Shown here: positions 21,701 to 30,253 of the stretch, piece by piece
Position numbering within the stretch: position 1 is the stretch's first letter
Layout: every line of letters begins with the position of its first letter
DNA from: a virus
IMG/VR virus record: IMGVR_UViG_3300042301_002397
Span: 1-43,200 of that record
Strand: one strand, 5' to 3'
DNA length: 43,200 bases
The notes under the pieces: model-generated
Told to the model about the DNA's origin: nothing
What the model saw: only the letters and a program-made list of their open reading frames with translations
Database searches by the model: none
Position numbers and translations under genes: made by a program

Positions 21701-24290
21701 TAAATTGGATGTAATTGGTGGCTTGAGAGTAAAATCTGCGGGTGCGGCTATTACATTAGATACTTCAACTACCAGTGATGGTAGAATGGAATACAAATAT
21801 AATGGCACCAGAAAAGCTTTAATTGGAGTAGATAGTGATAATCTTCAAATAGCAGTTGATAGTGGTAATTATTTACAATTCAGAACTAATAGCAGTGAAA
21901 GAATAAGAATTACCAATGATGGTAGTGTAGGTATAGGTATAACAAGCCCTGCGACCACTTTAGACGTTAATGGTACAACGTTTTTAAGAGGAAGCTTAGA
22001 CGCAGGTAGAACCGGAAGCCTTAATACGACAACTGCCGTTAATGGTACGGGTGGCGGCAATAGAGAATTCGTTACTTTTACGGGTGCAAGCGCAACAGGT
22101 TTTACAGGAACAGATAATGCAGACCAAGGGTATGGCTATTTTGCTGCTACTATTGTTTCAGGTAAGTCTTATGAAGTTTCCGCGACAATGGTCGTAACCA
22201 ATGGCGCGACACTAGATTGGGTAACATCGACAGTGTTAAGCTCTCCCTCTGTACCTGTACAATCAATAATAAGCTCACCAGTATCTAATACGATTTATCG
22301 TTTTGTAGCTACAGCCAATGCTGCGTTCGTTGGTCTTGGATTTTCCTGGACAAGCGGCACTATGACAGCAGTTGTTTCTAACTTCTCAATCAAAGAAGTC
22401 TCAATTTTAGTTACGTCAAATAGCAATGTTGGTATAGTAACAACAAGTCCTACTGATACTCTTGATGTAAATGGAACTGCTAGAATTCGCAGCATATCAG
22501 CTTCTGGGTCTGCCGCCACAATATTTTTAAGTACTGGTGCAACTGGTGTATTAGTTTCAAGAACTGCCGCAGAAGTTAGAAGTGATATCGGTGCAGGAAC
22601 TGGAAATGGCACAGTAACAAGCGTAACTGCATCTACTCCTCTTGAGGCCACCGCAGGAAATGCACCTGTTATTTCTTTAAGTGGGATAGTTCCTATAGCA
22701 AATGGTGGCACTGGAATCGGCACTACAATTGCAAATGCATTTTTTGTTGGACCAAATGGTTCTACTGGCGCTCCGACATTTAGATTGATGGCTTCAGAAG
22801 ATATTCCTGCTGGTATTGTTACTCTTGCTAAAATACAAAATATTGCAGTTAGTACAGTTTTAGGTAATAGTAGTTCCAGTGCTGCTCAAGCTCCTCTTGA
22901 AATTAGTATGACTACATTAGCAGCTATGCTAAATGGTAAAACGATGGATATTGTAGGTAACGCTACAAATGTTACAGGAACAGTTTTAGTAGCAAATGGC
23001 GGCACTGGAGTAACAACAGCAACTACAAATACATTCTTTGCTGCTCCAAATGGTTCTACTGGCGCTCCATCTTTCAGAGCAATTGTCTCAGCAGATATTC
23101 CTAGTAGTATAACTTTAACTACTCCAGTTATTGGCAATATTAAAATGGGTTATACAACCACGGCTACGGCTGCTGGAACTACTACATTAACTGCATCTAG
23201 TAATCATTATCAAAGATTTACAGGATCAACTACTCAAACGATTACTTTGCCAGTTACAAGTACATTAGTAGCTGGAATGAGTTATGTTATAGAAAATGCT
23301 TCCACTGGTCTTTTAACAGTAAATTCTTCTGGAGGTAATTTAGTGATAACGGTAATTCCTGGAGTTTCTGTTAATTGTTTATGCGTAGGAATTACTTTAA
23401 CTACTGCGGCAGATTGGGATGTAGAATATGATGAATTTGCTTCTATAACTGGAACTGGATCTGTTGTATTATCAATAAGTCCAGCTTTAGTAACTCCAGC
23501 TTTAGGTATTCCAACTAGTGGTACTCTTACAAATTGTGATGGAACTGCTGCTAATTTAACTGCTGGCAACGTAACAACAAATGCAAATTTAACTGGCCCT
23601 GTTACTTCAAGTGGAAATGCTACTGCAATTACAAATTCAGCAGTTATTTTCTCTAAAATACAAAATGTTACTGGCCCTGTTGTAATAGGAAGATTAACTT
23701 CTGATGCTGGAGTTGTAAGCGAATTAACCGGAGCAAATATCGCTTCAATTATAGATGCAAGCGCAGTAACAAATTCAACAAACGCCGCAAATGTAGCTAT
23801 AGCAACTGACGACACAACAAATTCATCATATTATTTATATTTTGGCGCGAATATTACTGGCAATACCGCATTAAAAGCTAGTACAAAAATTAGATATAAT
23901 CCAAACACTGGCGCATTTTCAGCAACAACAAAATCATTTAGAATACCTCATCCAACTAAACCACAACATGATTTAGTATACGGATCTCTTGAATCTCCAT
24001 ATCATGGAGTAAGATTAACTGGCAAAGGAAAAACAAAAGGAAATCGCGCCGAAATATTTCTTCCTGATTATGTAAAATCTTTAATAGACGAAGAAACGGT
24101 GAATATACAATTAACGGTTATAAAATGCGCGAAAATACTTTATATAGAAAATATAATTATACACGATAATAAATTTACTGTTAAGTATGATAAATCTTGG
24201 TATGAAAAATCTAAAGATGTTGAATTTTATTGGGATTTTACTGCCGAAAGAAAAGATGTTGCGAAATTAATAGTGGAGGAAAAACTATGA
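18708..24290 (+). CDS. Giant tail-fibre protein, 1860 residues
   Basis: A very long Thr/Ser/Gly/Ala-rich beta-repeat protein. In order: N-terminal unit found in many fibres (RLLASILDANDNELIK), shaft repeats with KGGTGV/ANGGTG...NTFFVGP...FRAMV.EDIP units, a NGTTITINSSTLSVDDKNIELG unit (about 425), six VGIGT..P..KLDV units (nt about 20730-22450), one SVVDDLSDSLMSVN...VFADDRIVAGQYGQND module (nt 21061-21235), an inserted beta-sandwich-like domain (nt about 22025-22410), and a C-terminal domain (nt 23935 onward) with FRIPHP....LVYGSLESPYHGVRLTGKG...IFLPDYVKSLIDEE. That end resembles a terminal domain in fibre proteins of cyanophages and other marine phages. It probably forms a long trimeric fibre. 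It shares near-identical DNA with the 2125-residue fibre. The stop overlaps the next start (ATGA). Confidence 0.8.
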   Translation: MAQAFRTQNLRLLASILDANDNELIKSPSLVTSAVNELTISNAATTVSPSISATGDDANISLNLISKGTGNILINGKAISLANSFTTAGNFSLSFTTTGNTSLTLPTSGTLATTSQIPTVYDNTLTLAGSGGVSVSATPTFTANASADKTITITIADAALTLGKLADIGGSTILGNSSPSSAGAPAALSVATVASMLSNQTMNIVGTATSVTDIVLVAKGGTGVATANANTIFVGPSSGSAAAPSFRAMVTEDIPTGIVTYAKIQYVANTARVLGRISSLSGEIEELTGANIVTVIDTNAVSRATNLAGGIAGQIPYQSAANTTAFSAAGTASQVLLSGAAGAPTWASQSSLSVGSATTAGSVTNALTISSPLTGTSYNGSAAISIGLPNASDTVVGAVSIGAQTFGGSKTFKDDVIVSGNLTVNGTTITINSSTLSVDDKNIELGAVIAIASLSSTSDITATSNIVNVASTSGLIVGQALTKTTGTGAFGTNPIIASIVSSTQFTVSPVHVTTGSIVFSVSGATDITADTGGITLKGATDKTFNWLNATSSWTSSENLNIVTGKTYKINNVGVLDATTLGSSVVNSSLTSVGTLVNLTVTNAINGSVTGSAASLSTPHTFWGQTFNGTQDVSGNLTSVGNITGSSGLTITAGGSNQNVVLTPSGTGYTLLNGNVGIGTLTPGTKLEVTENLTSAAVLRIKNLSSTGFSGTEYLDPSGNVDLYIGLEQNGGAGRYNSLDGGHRFYVSSTERMRIASDGNVGIGTIAPAAKLHINSTTSGAALLRADGTNGTLFSVVDDLSDSLMSVNNSAGLPVLEVFADDRIVAGQYGQNDLVVINNKVGLGANSPINKLSVIGSASIGDSTYNVSAPTNGLIVQGNVGIGTVSPTNGTLQVYNASGNTLSLQKSGGAAALAIGSETTVYALIESINTGGIKFYTGNGSQTERWKITSAGILESNGAQTIRTSIDSLTLATNGNNGHIVLSPHGIGNVGIGTATPGAKLDVIGGLRVKSAGAAITLDTSTTSDGRMEYKYNGTRKALIGVDSDNLQIAVDSGNYLQFRTNSSERIRITNDGSVGIGITSPATTLDVNGTTFLRGSLDAGRTGSLNTTTAVNGTGGGNREFVTFTGASATGFTGTDNADQGYGYFAATIVSGKSYEVSATMVVTNGATLDWVTSTVLSSPSVPVQSIISSPVSNTIYRFVATANAAFVGLGFSWTSGTMTAVVSNFSIKEVSILVTSNSNVGIVTTSPTDTLDVNGTARIRSISASGSAATIFLSTGATGVLVSRTAAEVRSDIGAGTGNGTVTSVTASTPLEATAGNAPVISLSGIVPIANGGTGIGTTIANAFFVGPNGSTGAPTFRLMASEDIPAGIVTLAKIQNIAVSTVLGNSSSSAAQAPLEISMTTLAAMLNGKTMDIVGNATNVTGTVLVANGGTGVTTATTNTFFAAPNGSTGAPSFRAIVSADIPSSITLTTPVIGNIKMGYTTTATAAGTTTLTASSNHYQRFTGSTTQTITLPVTSTLVAGMSYVIENASTGLLTVNSSGGNLVITVIPGVSVNCLCVGITLTTAADWDVEYDEFASITGTGSVVLSISPALVTPALGIPTSGTLTNCDGTAANLTAGNVTTNANLTGPVTSSGNATAITNSAVIFSKIQNVTGPVVIGRLTSDAGVVSELTGANIASIIDASAVTNSTNAANVAIATDDTTNSSYYLYFGANITGNTALKASTKIRYNPNTGAFSATTKSFRIPHPTKPQHDLVYGSLESPYHGVRLTGKGKTKGNRAEIFLPDYVKSLIDEETVNIQLTVIKCAKILYIENIIIHDNKFTVKYDKSWYEKSKDVEFYWDFTAERKDVAKLIVEEKL
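22967..23080 (+). repeat. 114-bp dispersed repeat, copy in first giant fibre gene
   Basis: Matches 40911-41024 with a single substitution (position about 23030, A versus G). It codes for the NVTGTVLVANGGTGVTTAT...FFAAPNGSTGAPSFRA unit. Flanks diverge on both sides. Confidence 0.9.
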
Positions 24291-25987
24291 GCGTACAACA
24301 TGCCAACCGAGGAATAGTAAAGAAAGATTTACAGTTATATTATAACCGTGAATATAATGGCAGTTTCTTAGGAGAAGCTGCAATGAATTTTTTTAGTATA
24401 CCTGTAGCGTATTTACAAAAAGAAATAAATCATTCTACATCTTTTATTACTTCTACTACGTCTGGAATACCTGATTTAGTAGTTTCAGGAAATAAACAAG
24501 TATATTACGCTCCTGAATATTATACTCTTGTTGCTACAGGAGCATGGGTTGGAGAATCAAATAGATTAATTATTTATCCAAAACAAGGTAATGGAAATAA
24601 CAGTTTTGCGCCAAATGGAACATATAGAATTTCTTTTTATGCAAGAAGTTTAAGCGGCAATACTGCTCTAGGATATGCTTTTTATGGCAGTTCGATAAAT
24701 AATACCGTAACATTAACCAATAAATGGCAGAGATTTAGCGCAAATTCTACAAACGCTGGATTAATGGGTGTAGAATTCGGCAATAAAAATGCTGGTAGTA
24801 TGGTTTGTCAAATTGCTTGTATACAAGTTGAAACTGCTAAATCATATGCAACTCCATTTACTGTGCCTGTTCTTTGGACTCCAAATTTATATAATGTTAC
24901 TAGTACAAGTGGTCATACCACAATGACAAAAAATCCAGTGGGTAATGGTTGGAATACTGCTAGAGTATATAGTTCAGAAGGGTATTCTGTTCCATGTTAT
25001 GTAAGTTTTAAATTGTCGCAAACTACAGCAGCAGTAATGATAGGTTTAAATAGTGATCCATCTATAGGTGTAGATTATACATATTTAGATTATGCGTTTT
25101 ATCTTGATAGTCCCGGTTATACTGCTATATATGAATCTGGAGCAAATCCTGTAACATTTGGTAATTCAACATATACGACATCTACAATTTTTGAAATTAT
25201 ATATGATGGTACAAATATAAATTATTATATGGATGGTGTTTTAAAAAGGACTGTCGCAAGAAGTGGATCTGGACCATTGTATTTAGATAGTTCTTTTTGG
25301 AGTAATAACGCCGTAATTAATAGTTTATCATTTGGCCCATTATCACAAATGAATAGATTTTCAAATTATAAAATTGGTGGTGGTGGTTTATTAGATATAA
25401 GTGGAAATAATTATAATATTGATCTTACTAGTACGGCTATAGCATTTGATAGTGGAGGATATTATTTTAATGCAAATGCTCAAGGAGCTATAACAACTCC
25501 AGTAGCTAATTCTGTATTGGATAATTTAAGCAACAATAGTCATACATATGAATGTTGGTTTAAATTATTGGGAACTCCGCCGGGATTATATGGAGGATAT
25601 TTTTTTGGAAGACAAGGATACCATAGTGGATTTTATCATGATAAAGGAACTCCAAATGCTATTTATACAACTACATGGTATAATGATGTAACAAATACGG
25701 CTTTAGGCGTAACGTTGAGTTTAAATGTATGGTATCATGGTGTTTTTGTAACTGATGTGGAAAATGCTATGAGATATTTATATGTAAATAACGTTTTGCG
25801 GGACAGCGCAACGTTAACAAAACAATTAAGGCAATACGCATCAGCTACTCCATATTATATTGGAGCAGCGTCTACAGATTATGCTAGTAATAGCATTGTA
25901 TCAAGTGCAAAGGCTTATAACAGACCATTAACTGCCGCAGAAGTATCTCAAAATTTCAATGCAACCCGTACAACTTATGGAATATAA
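24287..25987 (+). CDS. LamG-type adhesin with beta-sandwich cassette
   Basis: Start at ATG 24287 (MSVQHANRGIVKKDLQLYY), with GGAGGA at the right distance and an ATGA overlap with the fibre gene; the in-frame TTG 57 bases upstream is not needed. 566 residues. A first strand (GIVKKDLQLYYNREYNGSF) is followed by two inserted beta-sandwich-like segments: about 60-190, carbohydrate-module-like (NGTYRISFYARSLSG...WQRFSANS), and about 200-360, with FEIIYDGTNINYYMDGVLKR. The LamG/concanavalin-like domain resumes at LLDISGNNYNIDL (nt about 25390) and ends YNRPLTAAEVSQNFNATR. Glycan binding is inferred from the fold. First of six tandem proteins of this design. Confidence 0.7.
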   Translation: MSVQHANRGIVKKDLQLYYNREYNGSFLGEAAMNFFSIPVAYLQKEINHSTSFITSTTSGIPDLVVSGNKQVYYAPEYYTLVATGAWVGESNRLIIYPKQGNGNNSFAPNGTYRISFYARSLSGNTALGYAFYGSSINNTVTLTNKWQRFSANSTNAGLMGVEFGNKNAGSMVCQIACIQVETAKSYATPFTVPVLWTPNLYNVTSTSGHTTMTKNPVGNGWNTARVYSSEGYSVPCYVSFKLSQTTAAVMIGLNSDPSIGVDYTYLDYAFYLDSPGYTAIYESGANPVTFGNSTYTTSTIFEIIYDGTNINYYMDGVLKRTVARSGSGPLYLDSSFWSNNAVINSLSFGPLSQMNRFSNYKIGGGGLLDISGNNYNIDLTSTAIAFDSGGYYFNANAQGAITTPVANSVLDNLSNNSHTYECWFKLLGTPPGLYGGYFFGRQGYHSGFYHDKGTPNAIYTTTWYNDVTNTALGVTLSLNVWYHGVFVTDVENAMRYLYVNNVLRDSATLTKQLRQYASATPYYIGAASTDYASNSIVSSAKAYNRPLTAAEVSQNFNATRTTYGI

Positions 25988-25990
25988 AAT

Positions 25991-28162
25991 ATGAGTACAG
26001 TAAATAATGGGCCGCAAATAGTAAAAACTTCACTAGCTTTTGTTTTAGATCCTACAGTTAGCACTGGATATATTAAAACTCCTAAACAAATTAGCAATTG
26101 TATTACTTGGTTTGACGCTGATGATTTATCCACAATCACAACCGAAACGTCTACTAGAAATGTAAGATTTTGGGCGGATAAATCCGCTAGTAATTTAGTA
26201 TTAACAGGAGGTGGATTAACGCTTGCAAATGAACCATTGTCTGTGCTTGCTGGCATGAATGGTAGAAATACAATGAGATTTGATGGAGCAGATTATATAT
26301 ATGGCGCATTTACTACATCATATACAGAATTTACCATATTTTTAGTTTTGAAAGGTGACATAAGTACCAATAATTATCAGTATCCATTTACTATATGGAA
26401 TGGAACTAATACAAATAATTTTCATTTTAATGTTAACGATCCAGACGGTTCAAATTTTGCAAGAACATTGTGGGTATATTGGAATAGTAGTGGATCGCCA
26501 TATTCAATACTTCCATTAACCAGTCCAAATGCAACTTCAGACTTTTTACAAGGATCTCCAACTTTATTAACATTTTCACATACAAATGCGGGAAGTGGAA
26601 CAAATGTAATTTATGTAAATGGCAAGGCTAGATCAGATCAATCAAATGTTGGTACGCAAACAATAACAATAGGAGGGTCTGGATTTAATTTGTATATGGG
26701 AGCAAGAACCACAGGACTGGCAGGTCCATATTATGGTGATATTTGTGAGTTAATTATTTATAGTAGACAATTATCTACAACTGAAAGATCTCAGATTCAT
26801 AATTACTTGTCTAATAAATGGAGAATTCCACTTCAACAAACTACATTAATAAATAGAGATTTAATTTTTGGCAAATTAGCGACATGCCAGAACAATAATA
26901 TTCCTGTTCTTGATAAGTCTTATAGAGTAAATCCTGCAAATGCAACAGGATCTCCGCTTCAAAGTAATTTTTATTTTGCAGACTCTGTTTCTTGGATGAG
27001 TTCTGTGATAACTACAACAATTACATTAGAAGCATGGGTTAAGCCAAATAGTTTTACATTTTATGGAACATCGGGAACTGATTTAGGCACAATAATGATT
27101 GCTAATAGCAATTTTTATTTATCAATTGACGGCAATGGAAAATTTAATACATATTTAATTGGATCAGGAGGTAATGTGGGAGGAAGTCATTTACCAAGTA
27201 CGACTTCGGTAACAAGACACGCATGGAATCATGTTGTTGTAACTTTTGATGGTTCATATATAAGATGGTATTTGAATGGAGTTTTAGATAAAACATCTTC
27301 GGTCACATATGCTTTGGGGACATTGCTTCTTACAAATTATTTAGGAATAGGATCTGAAGGTGCTGCTGGATTTGGAAGATTTTTAGATGGTTATGTTGCT
27401 GGTTGTAAGATATATGGAAAAGCATTAACTACAACTGAAGTATCGCAAAATTACGAATCGTCAAAAACAGAATTTTCTAATTTGCCTAATATAATTACTT
27501 CAGGATTAACTGCATATTTGGATACAGATATTTATTCTAGTTATATTGGAAGTGGAACAACTTTTAATGATTTAACTGGTAATGGTAATTATTTTCAATT
27601 AACAAACAGTCCTTCTTATGTTTCAACCGAACCTAAAAATTTTGGTTTAGCTTCTGCAAGTAGTCAATATTTTCTATACTATGCTTCAATAGGAAGTCCT
27701 ACTGGAAATACTGGTATTTCATTGCCTAGCGCAAATTCTTGGACTTGTGCATTTTGGTTTAGAACCACAACTAATACAACATACAATCCATTCCTATCTC
27801 ACATGGGAAGTGGCCCTGTGTATTGCATAATGGGAACAACAGGTACGACTCTTACATATTATCATTATAATGGTGGATTTTACTTTAAAAATGGAACTAC
27901 AAATATCTTAGATAATATTTGGCATCAAGCAGTCTTTGTTAATACCGCTAACACAATGATAATTTATTTAGATGGCGTAGTAGAAAAAGCTTCATTTGAT
28001 TCTACTGTAAGCGGCCCTTCAAATTTAGTAAATGGTTTTGGAGGTAGTTGGATAGGAACCTTCACGGGTAATTTGAGTAATTTCATGTATTACAATACGA
28101 ACTTATCTGCCGCTCAAGTTTTACAAAATTACAACGCACAAAAATTTAGATTTGGAAAATAA
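25991..28162 (+). CDS. LamG-type adhesin with two or three LamG-like domains
   Basis: A 723-residue protein. It starts GPQIVKTSLAFVLDP, then a LamG-like cassette (about 30-285) marked by ITWFDADDLSTI, VRFWADKSASN and QIHNYLSNKWRIP. Next is an outer LamG segment (EAWVKPN, WNHVVVTFDGSYIRWYLNGV, YGKALTTTEVSQNYESSK) and a last uninterrupted domain starting ITSGLTAYLDT.....SYIGSGTTFNDLTGN and ending YYNTNLSAAQVLQNYNAQK. The W.H.V...D....YLNG strand is typical of LamG. Likely virion surface lectin. Three bases separate it from both neighbours, so the adhesin genes form one tight row. Confidence 0.75.
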   Translation: MSTVNNGPQIVKTSLAFVLDPTVSTGYIKTPKQISNCITWFDADDLSTITTETSTRNVRFWADKSASNLVLTGGGLTLANEPLSVLAGMNGRNTMRFDGADYIYGAFTTSYTEFTIFLVLKGDISTNNYQYPFTIWNGTNTNNFHFNVNDPDGSNFARTLWVYWNSSGSPYSILPLTSPNATSDFLQGSPTLLTFSHTNAGSGTNVIYVNGKARSDQSNVGTQTITIGGSGFNLYMGARTTGLAGPYYGDICELIIYSRQLSTTERSQIHNYLSNKWRIPLQQTTLINRDLIFGKLATCQNNNIPVLDKSYRVNPANATGSPLQSNFYFADSVSWMSSVITTTITLEAWVKPNSFTFYGTSGTDLGTIMIANSNFYLSIDGNGKFNTYLIGSGGNVGGSHLPSTTSVTRHAWNHVVVTFDGSYIRWYLNGVLDKTSSVTYALGTLLLTNYLGIGSEGAAGFGRFLDGYVAGCKIYGKALTTTEVSQNYESSKTEFSNLPNIITSGLTAYLDTDIYSSYIGSGTTFNDLTGNGNYFQLTNSPSYVSTEPKNFGLASASSQYFLYYASIGSPTGNTGISLPSANSWTCAFWFRTTTNTTYNPFLSHMGSGPVYCIMGTTGTTLTYYHYNGGFYFKNGTTNILDNIWHQAVFVNTANTMIIYLDGVVEKASFDSTVSGPSNLVNGFGGSWIGTFTGNLSNFMYYNTNLSAAQVLQNYNAQKFRFGK

Positions 28163-28165
28163 TAT

Positions 28166-30235
28166 ATGGCTTTACAATATTCACCAAAAATTATTACGGA
28201 TAGTTTAGTGATGTGTTTAGATGCATCACAAAATAAATCATATCCAACTGATTTACCTGTAAAAAATGGATTGTTGGTTTGGTTAGATGCTGCTGATGAT
28301 ACAACTTTTAGTTATAGCTCTGGAACTATAGTGAGTCAATGGAGAGACAAAAGTGGATTAAATAATCATTCATCGCAAGCAACTGTCGGAAATCAACCAA
28401 GTAGAAGTACGTTCCAAAATAGTAGAAAAACTGTAAATTTTGACGGCACAAATGATTTTTTAAATGGGACCAGTGCTTTGACTCTTGCAAATGGTTATAC
28501 TGCTTTTACTATAGTTAAATCATCGGCTACTGGCGAAAAAGTTATTATTTCATCTACACCTTATGTCCAAAGTGCTGATTTTTATTTATATCAACAAGCT
28601 TCTTCTGGAAAACTTGGCAATTGGTCTACTGTTTATACTTCCAATCCAATATCTTTAAATGTCTGGTACTTGTTTTCTACAAATGTTTCATCCGTTGGAT
28701 CAGAAACATTGTATTTAAATGGATCTTCTCAAACAAGTAATTCAAGATCATTAACAAATACAAGAGGTTATAGAGTGGGCGCATACGATTCAGGGTCATC
28801 AAGCGGAGAATATTGGAGCGGCGAAATTGCGGAAATCCTTATTTTTAATAGAGCATTAAGTGCTACAGAATTAAAACAAGTCCACACATATCTTGGACAA
28901 AAATGGGGTATATCTAATACTGATAGAAGTATAGTTGATTTGAGTAACAATAATAATAATGGATTGTTAGGCAACGGAACTGTGGCAAATATGCCAGATT
29001 ATGATTTTTACAACAAAGGAACATTCTCTTTTACTCAAACTTTAAATGATACTATATTAACTTCTTTACCAATTACATCTACACCAGCATTATCCAATTT
29101 TACATATGAAGTTTGGACTAAATTGAATAAATTTCCAACCGCAGTTTCTCCAGCAAATGGATCTGGAAACACCTATAGAGTAGGATTTTTATTTGGCGCT
29201 GGTCATTATTCAGGTGCAGGGCTTTTATGGTATGGTTACCCTACGGGAGATGCTTTTAGTTTATATGCATTCATTAGAGGAAATGACGCTTACAGAAGCA
29301 CAAATGGTTACCCATTTGCGTTAAACCAATATTATCATTGCGTAATGGTCAATAATTATGGCGCAAATAAATTACAACTTTATATAAACGGAACTCTTTA
29401 TCATGAAGTTGACGCTGCAACTCAAGAGTATAATTCATCACTTGCATCAGACGCAGGTAATATTGGAATTTCTAAAGCTCAAGTAGACGGTGGAGGAACT
29501 GCAAACTATTCTCATTATGATGGAATTGTAGCGGTTGCCAGAATATACAATAGAGGATTAAGTCCCGCAGAAGTATTACAAAATTACGAAGCTCAAAAGT
29601 CAAAATTTGCAAATACAATTGTACAACAAGGATTAGTATTAAATCTTGATGCTGGTAATAATTATAGTTATGCTGGAGCAGGAACAACATTTTATGATGT
29701 AAGTGGAAATAGTAATAATGGAACATTAACAAATGGACCAACTTATAGTTCTGATGTTGGTGGCGCTATTGTATTTGATGGCACGAATGATTATGTATCA
29801 ATCCCTGATATAAATTTTACAGCAGCAACTATTGATATTTGGGTATATATTAATGCATATGATGTTGGGGGGTCCGTATTTGTATATCAATCAAGCAGTG
29901 GTTTTGAAGTGTGGTCAGATTTGAATGGTTTAATACGCTACAATAAAAATTCTAGCGCGGGTCTTACATCAGGTCCGGGTTTTACATTAAATTCTTGGAA
30001 CAATATAGTAGTAACGTCTGACGGAACAATAAATAAACTTTATTTAAATAATGTAAACATAGGTTCAACTAATGGTGTGATATTCGATAATACTGCTGGA
30101 GATATAAGAATTAGTGGTTATGGTAGTTACATGGTGAATGGTAAATGTGCAATGTTAAAAATGTATAACCGGGCGCTTTCCGCTACAGAAGTATTACAAA
30201 ATTACAATGCTACAAAAGGAAAATTTGGATTATAA
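28166..30235 (+). CDS. LamG-type adhesin with LWLDAADD cassette
   Basis: A 689-residue protein. Start SPKIITDSLVMCLDASQNKSY is followed by a full LamG-like cassette (about 30-250): LLVWLDAADDTTFSYSSG, VSQWRDKSGLNNH, FDGTNDF, LYLNGSSQ, ELKQVHTYLGQKWGIS. The outer domain resumes at DLSNNNNNGLLGN and ends YNRGLSPAEVLQNYEAQK. A second uninterrupted domain follows: IVQQGLVLNLDA...SYAGAGTTFYDVSGNSNNGTLTN up to YNRALSATEVLQNYNATKGKFGL. The cassette is close to that of the gene at 31906, with 35 identical bases in one place. Likely glycan-binding tail adhesin. Confidence 0.75.
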   Translation: MALQYSPKIITDSLVMCLDASQNKSYPTDLPVKNGLLVWLDAADDTTFSYSSGTIVSQWRDKSGLNNHSSQATVGNQPSRSTFQNSRKTVNFDGTNDFLNGTSALTLANGYTAFTIVKSSATGEKVIISSTPYVQSADFYLYQQASSGKLGNWSTVYTSNPISLNVWYLFSTNVSSVGSETLYLNGSSQTSNSRSLTNTRGYRVGAYDSGSSSGEYWSGEIAEILIFNRALSATELKQVHTYLGQKWGISNTDRSIVDLSNNNNNGLLGNGTVANMPDYDFYNKGTFSFTQTLNDTILTSLPITSTPALSNFTYEVWTKLNKFPTAVSPANGSGNTYRVGFLFGAGHYSGAGLLWYGYPTGDAFSLYAFIRGNDAYRSTNGYPFALNQYYHCVMVNNYGANKLQLYINGTLYHEVDAATQEYNSSLASDAGNIGISKAQVDGGGTANYSHYDGIVAVARIYNRGLSPAEVLQNYEAQKSKFANTIVQQGLVLNLDAGNNYSYAGAGTTFYDVSGNSNNGTLTNGPTYSSDVGGAIVFDGTNDYVSIPDINFTAATIDIWVYINAYDVGGSVFVYQSSSGFEVWSDLNGLIRYNKNSSAGLTSGPGFTLNSWNNIVVTSDGTINKLYLNNVNIGSTNGVIFDNTAGDIRISGYGSYMVNGKCAMLKMYNRALSATEVLQNYNATKGKFGL
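28862..28896 (+). repeat. 35-bp exact repeat shared with 32617-32651
   Basis: Identical 35 bases coding ATELKQVHTYLG in two LamG genes 3.8 kb apart; the surrounding cassette is similar but not identical. Confidence 0.85.
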
Positions 30236-30237
30236 TA

Positions 30238-30253
30238 GTGTAAACAATAATAC
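30238..30253 (+). promoter_or_regulatory. GTGTAA motif, site 6
   Basis: GTGTAAACAATAATAC before ATG 30254, at the widest gap inside the LamG row (18 bases). Confidence 0.4.

Noticed and set aside
23282-23815. 177-residue minus-strand frame in the first giant fibre
   Set aside because: Open only because Thr/Ala/Val-rich codons lack stops on the other strand; no start site or motif.
24230-24286. Upstream TTG start for the first LamG gene
   Set aside because: The added 19 residues come from another frame of the fibre end; ATG 24287 has GGAGGA and an ATGA overlap.
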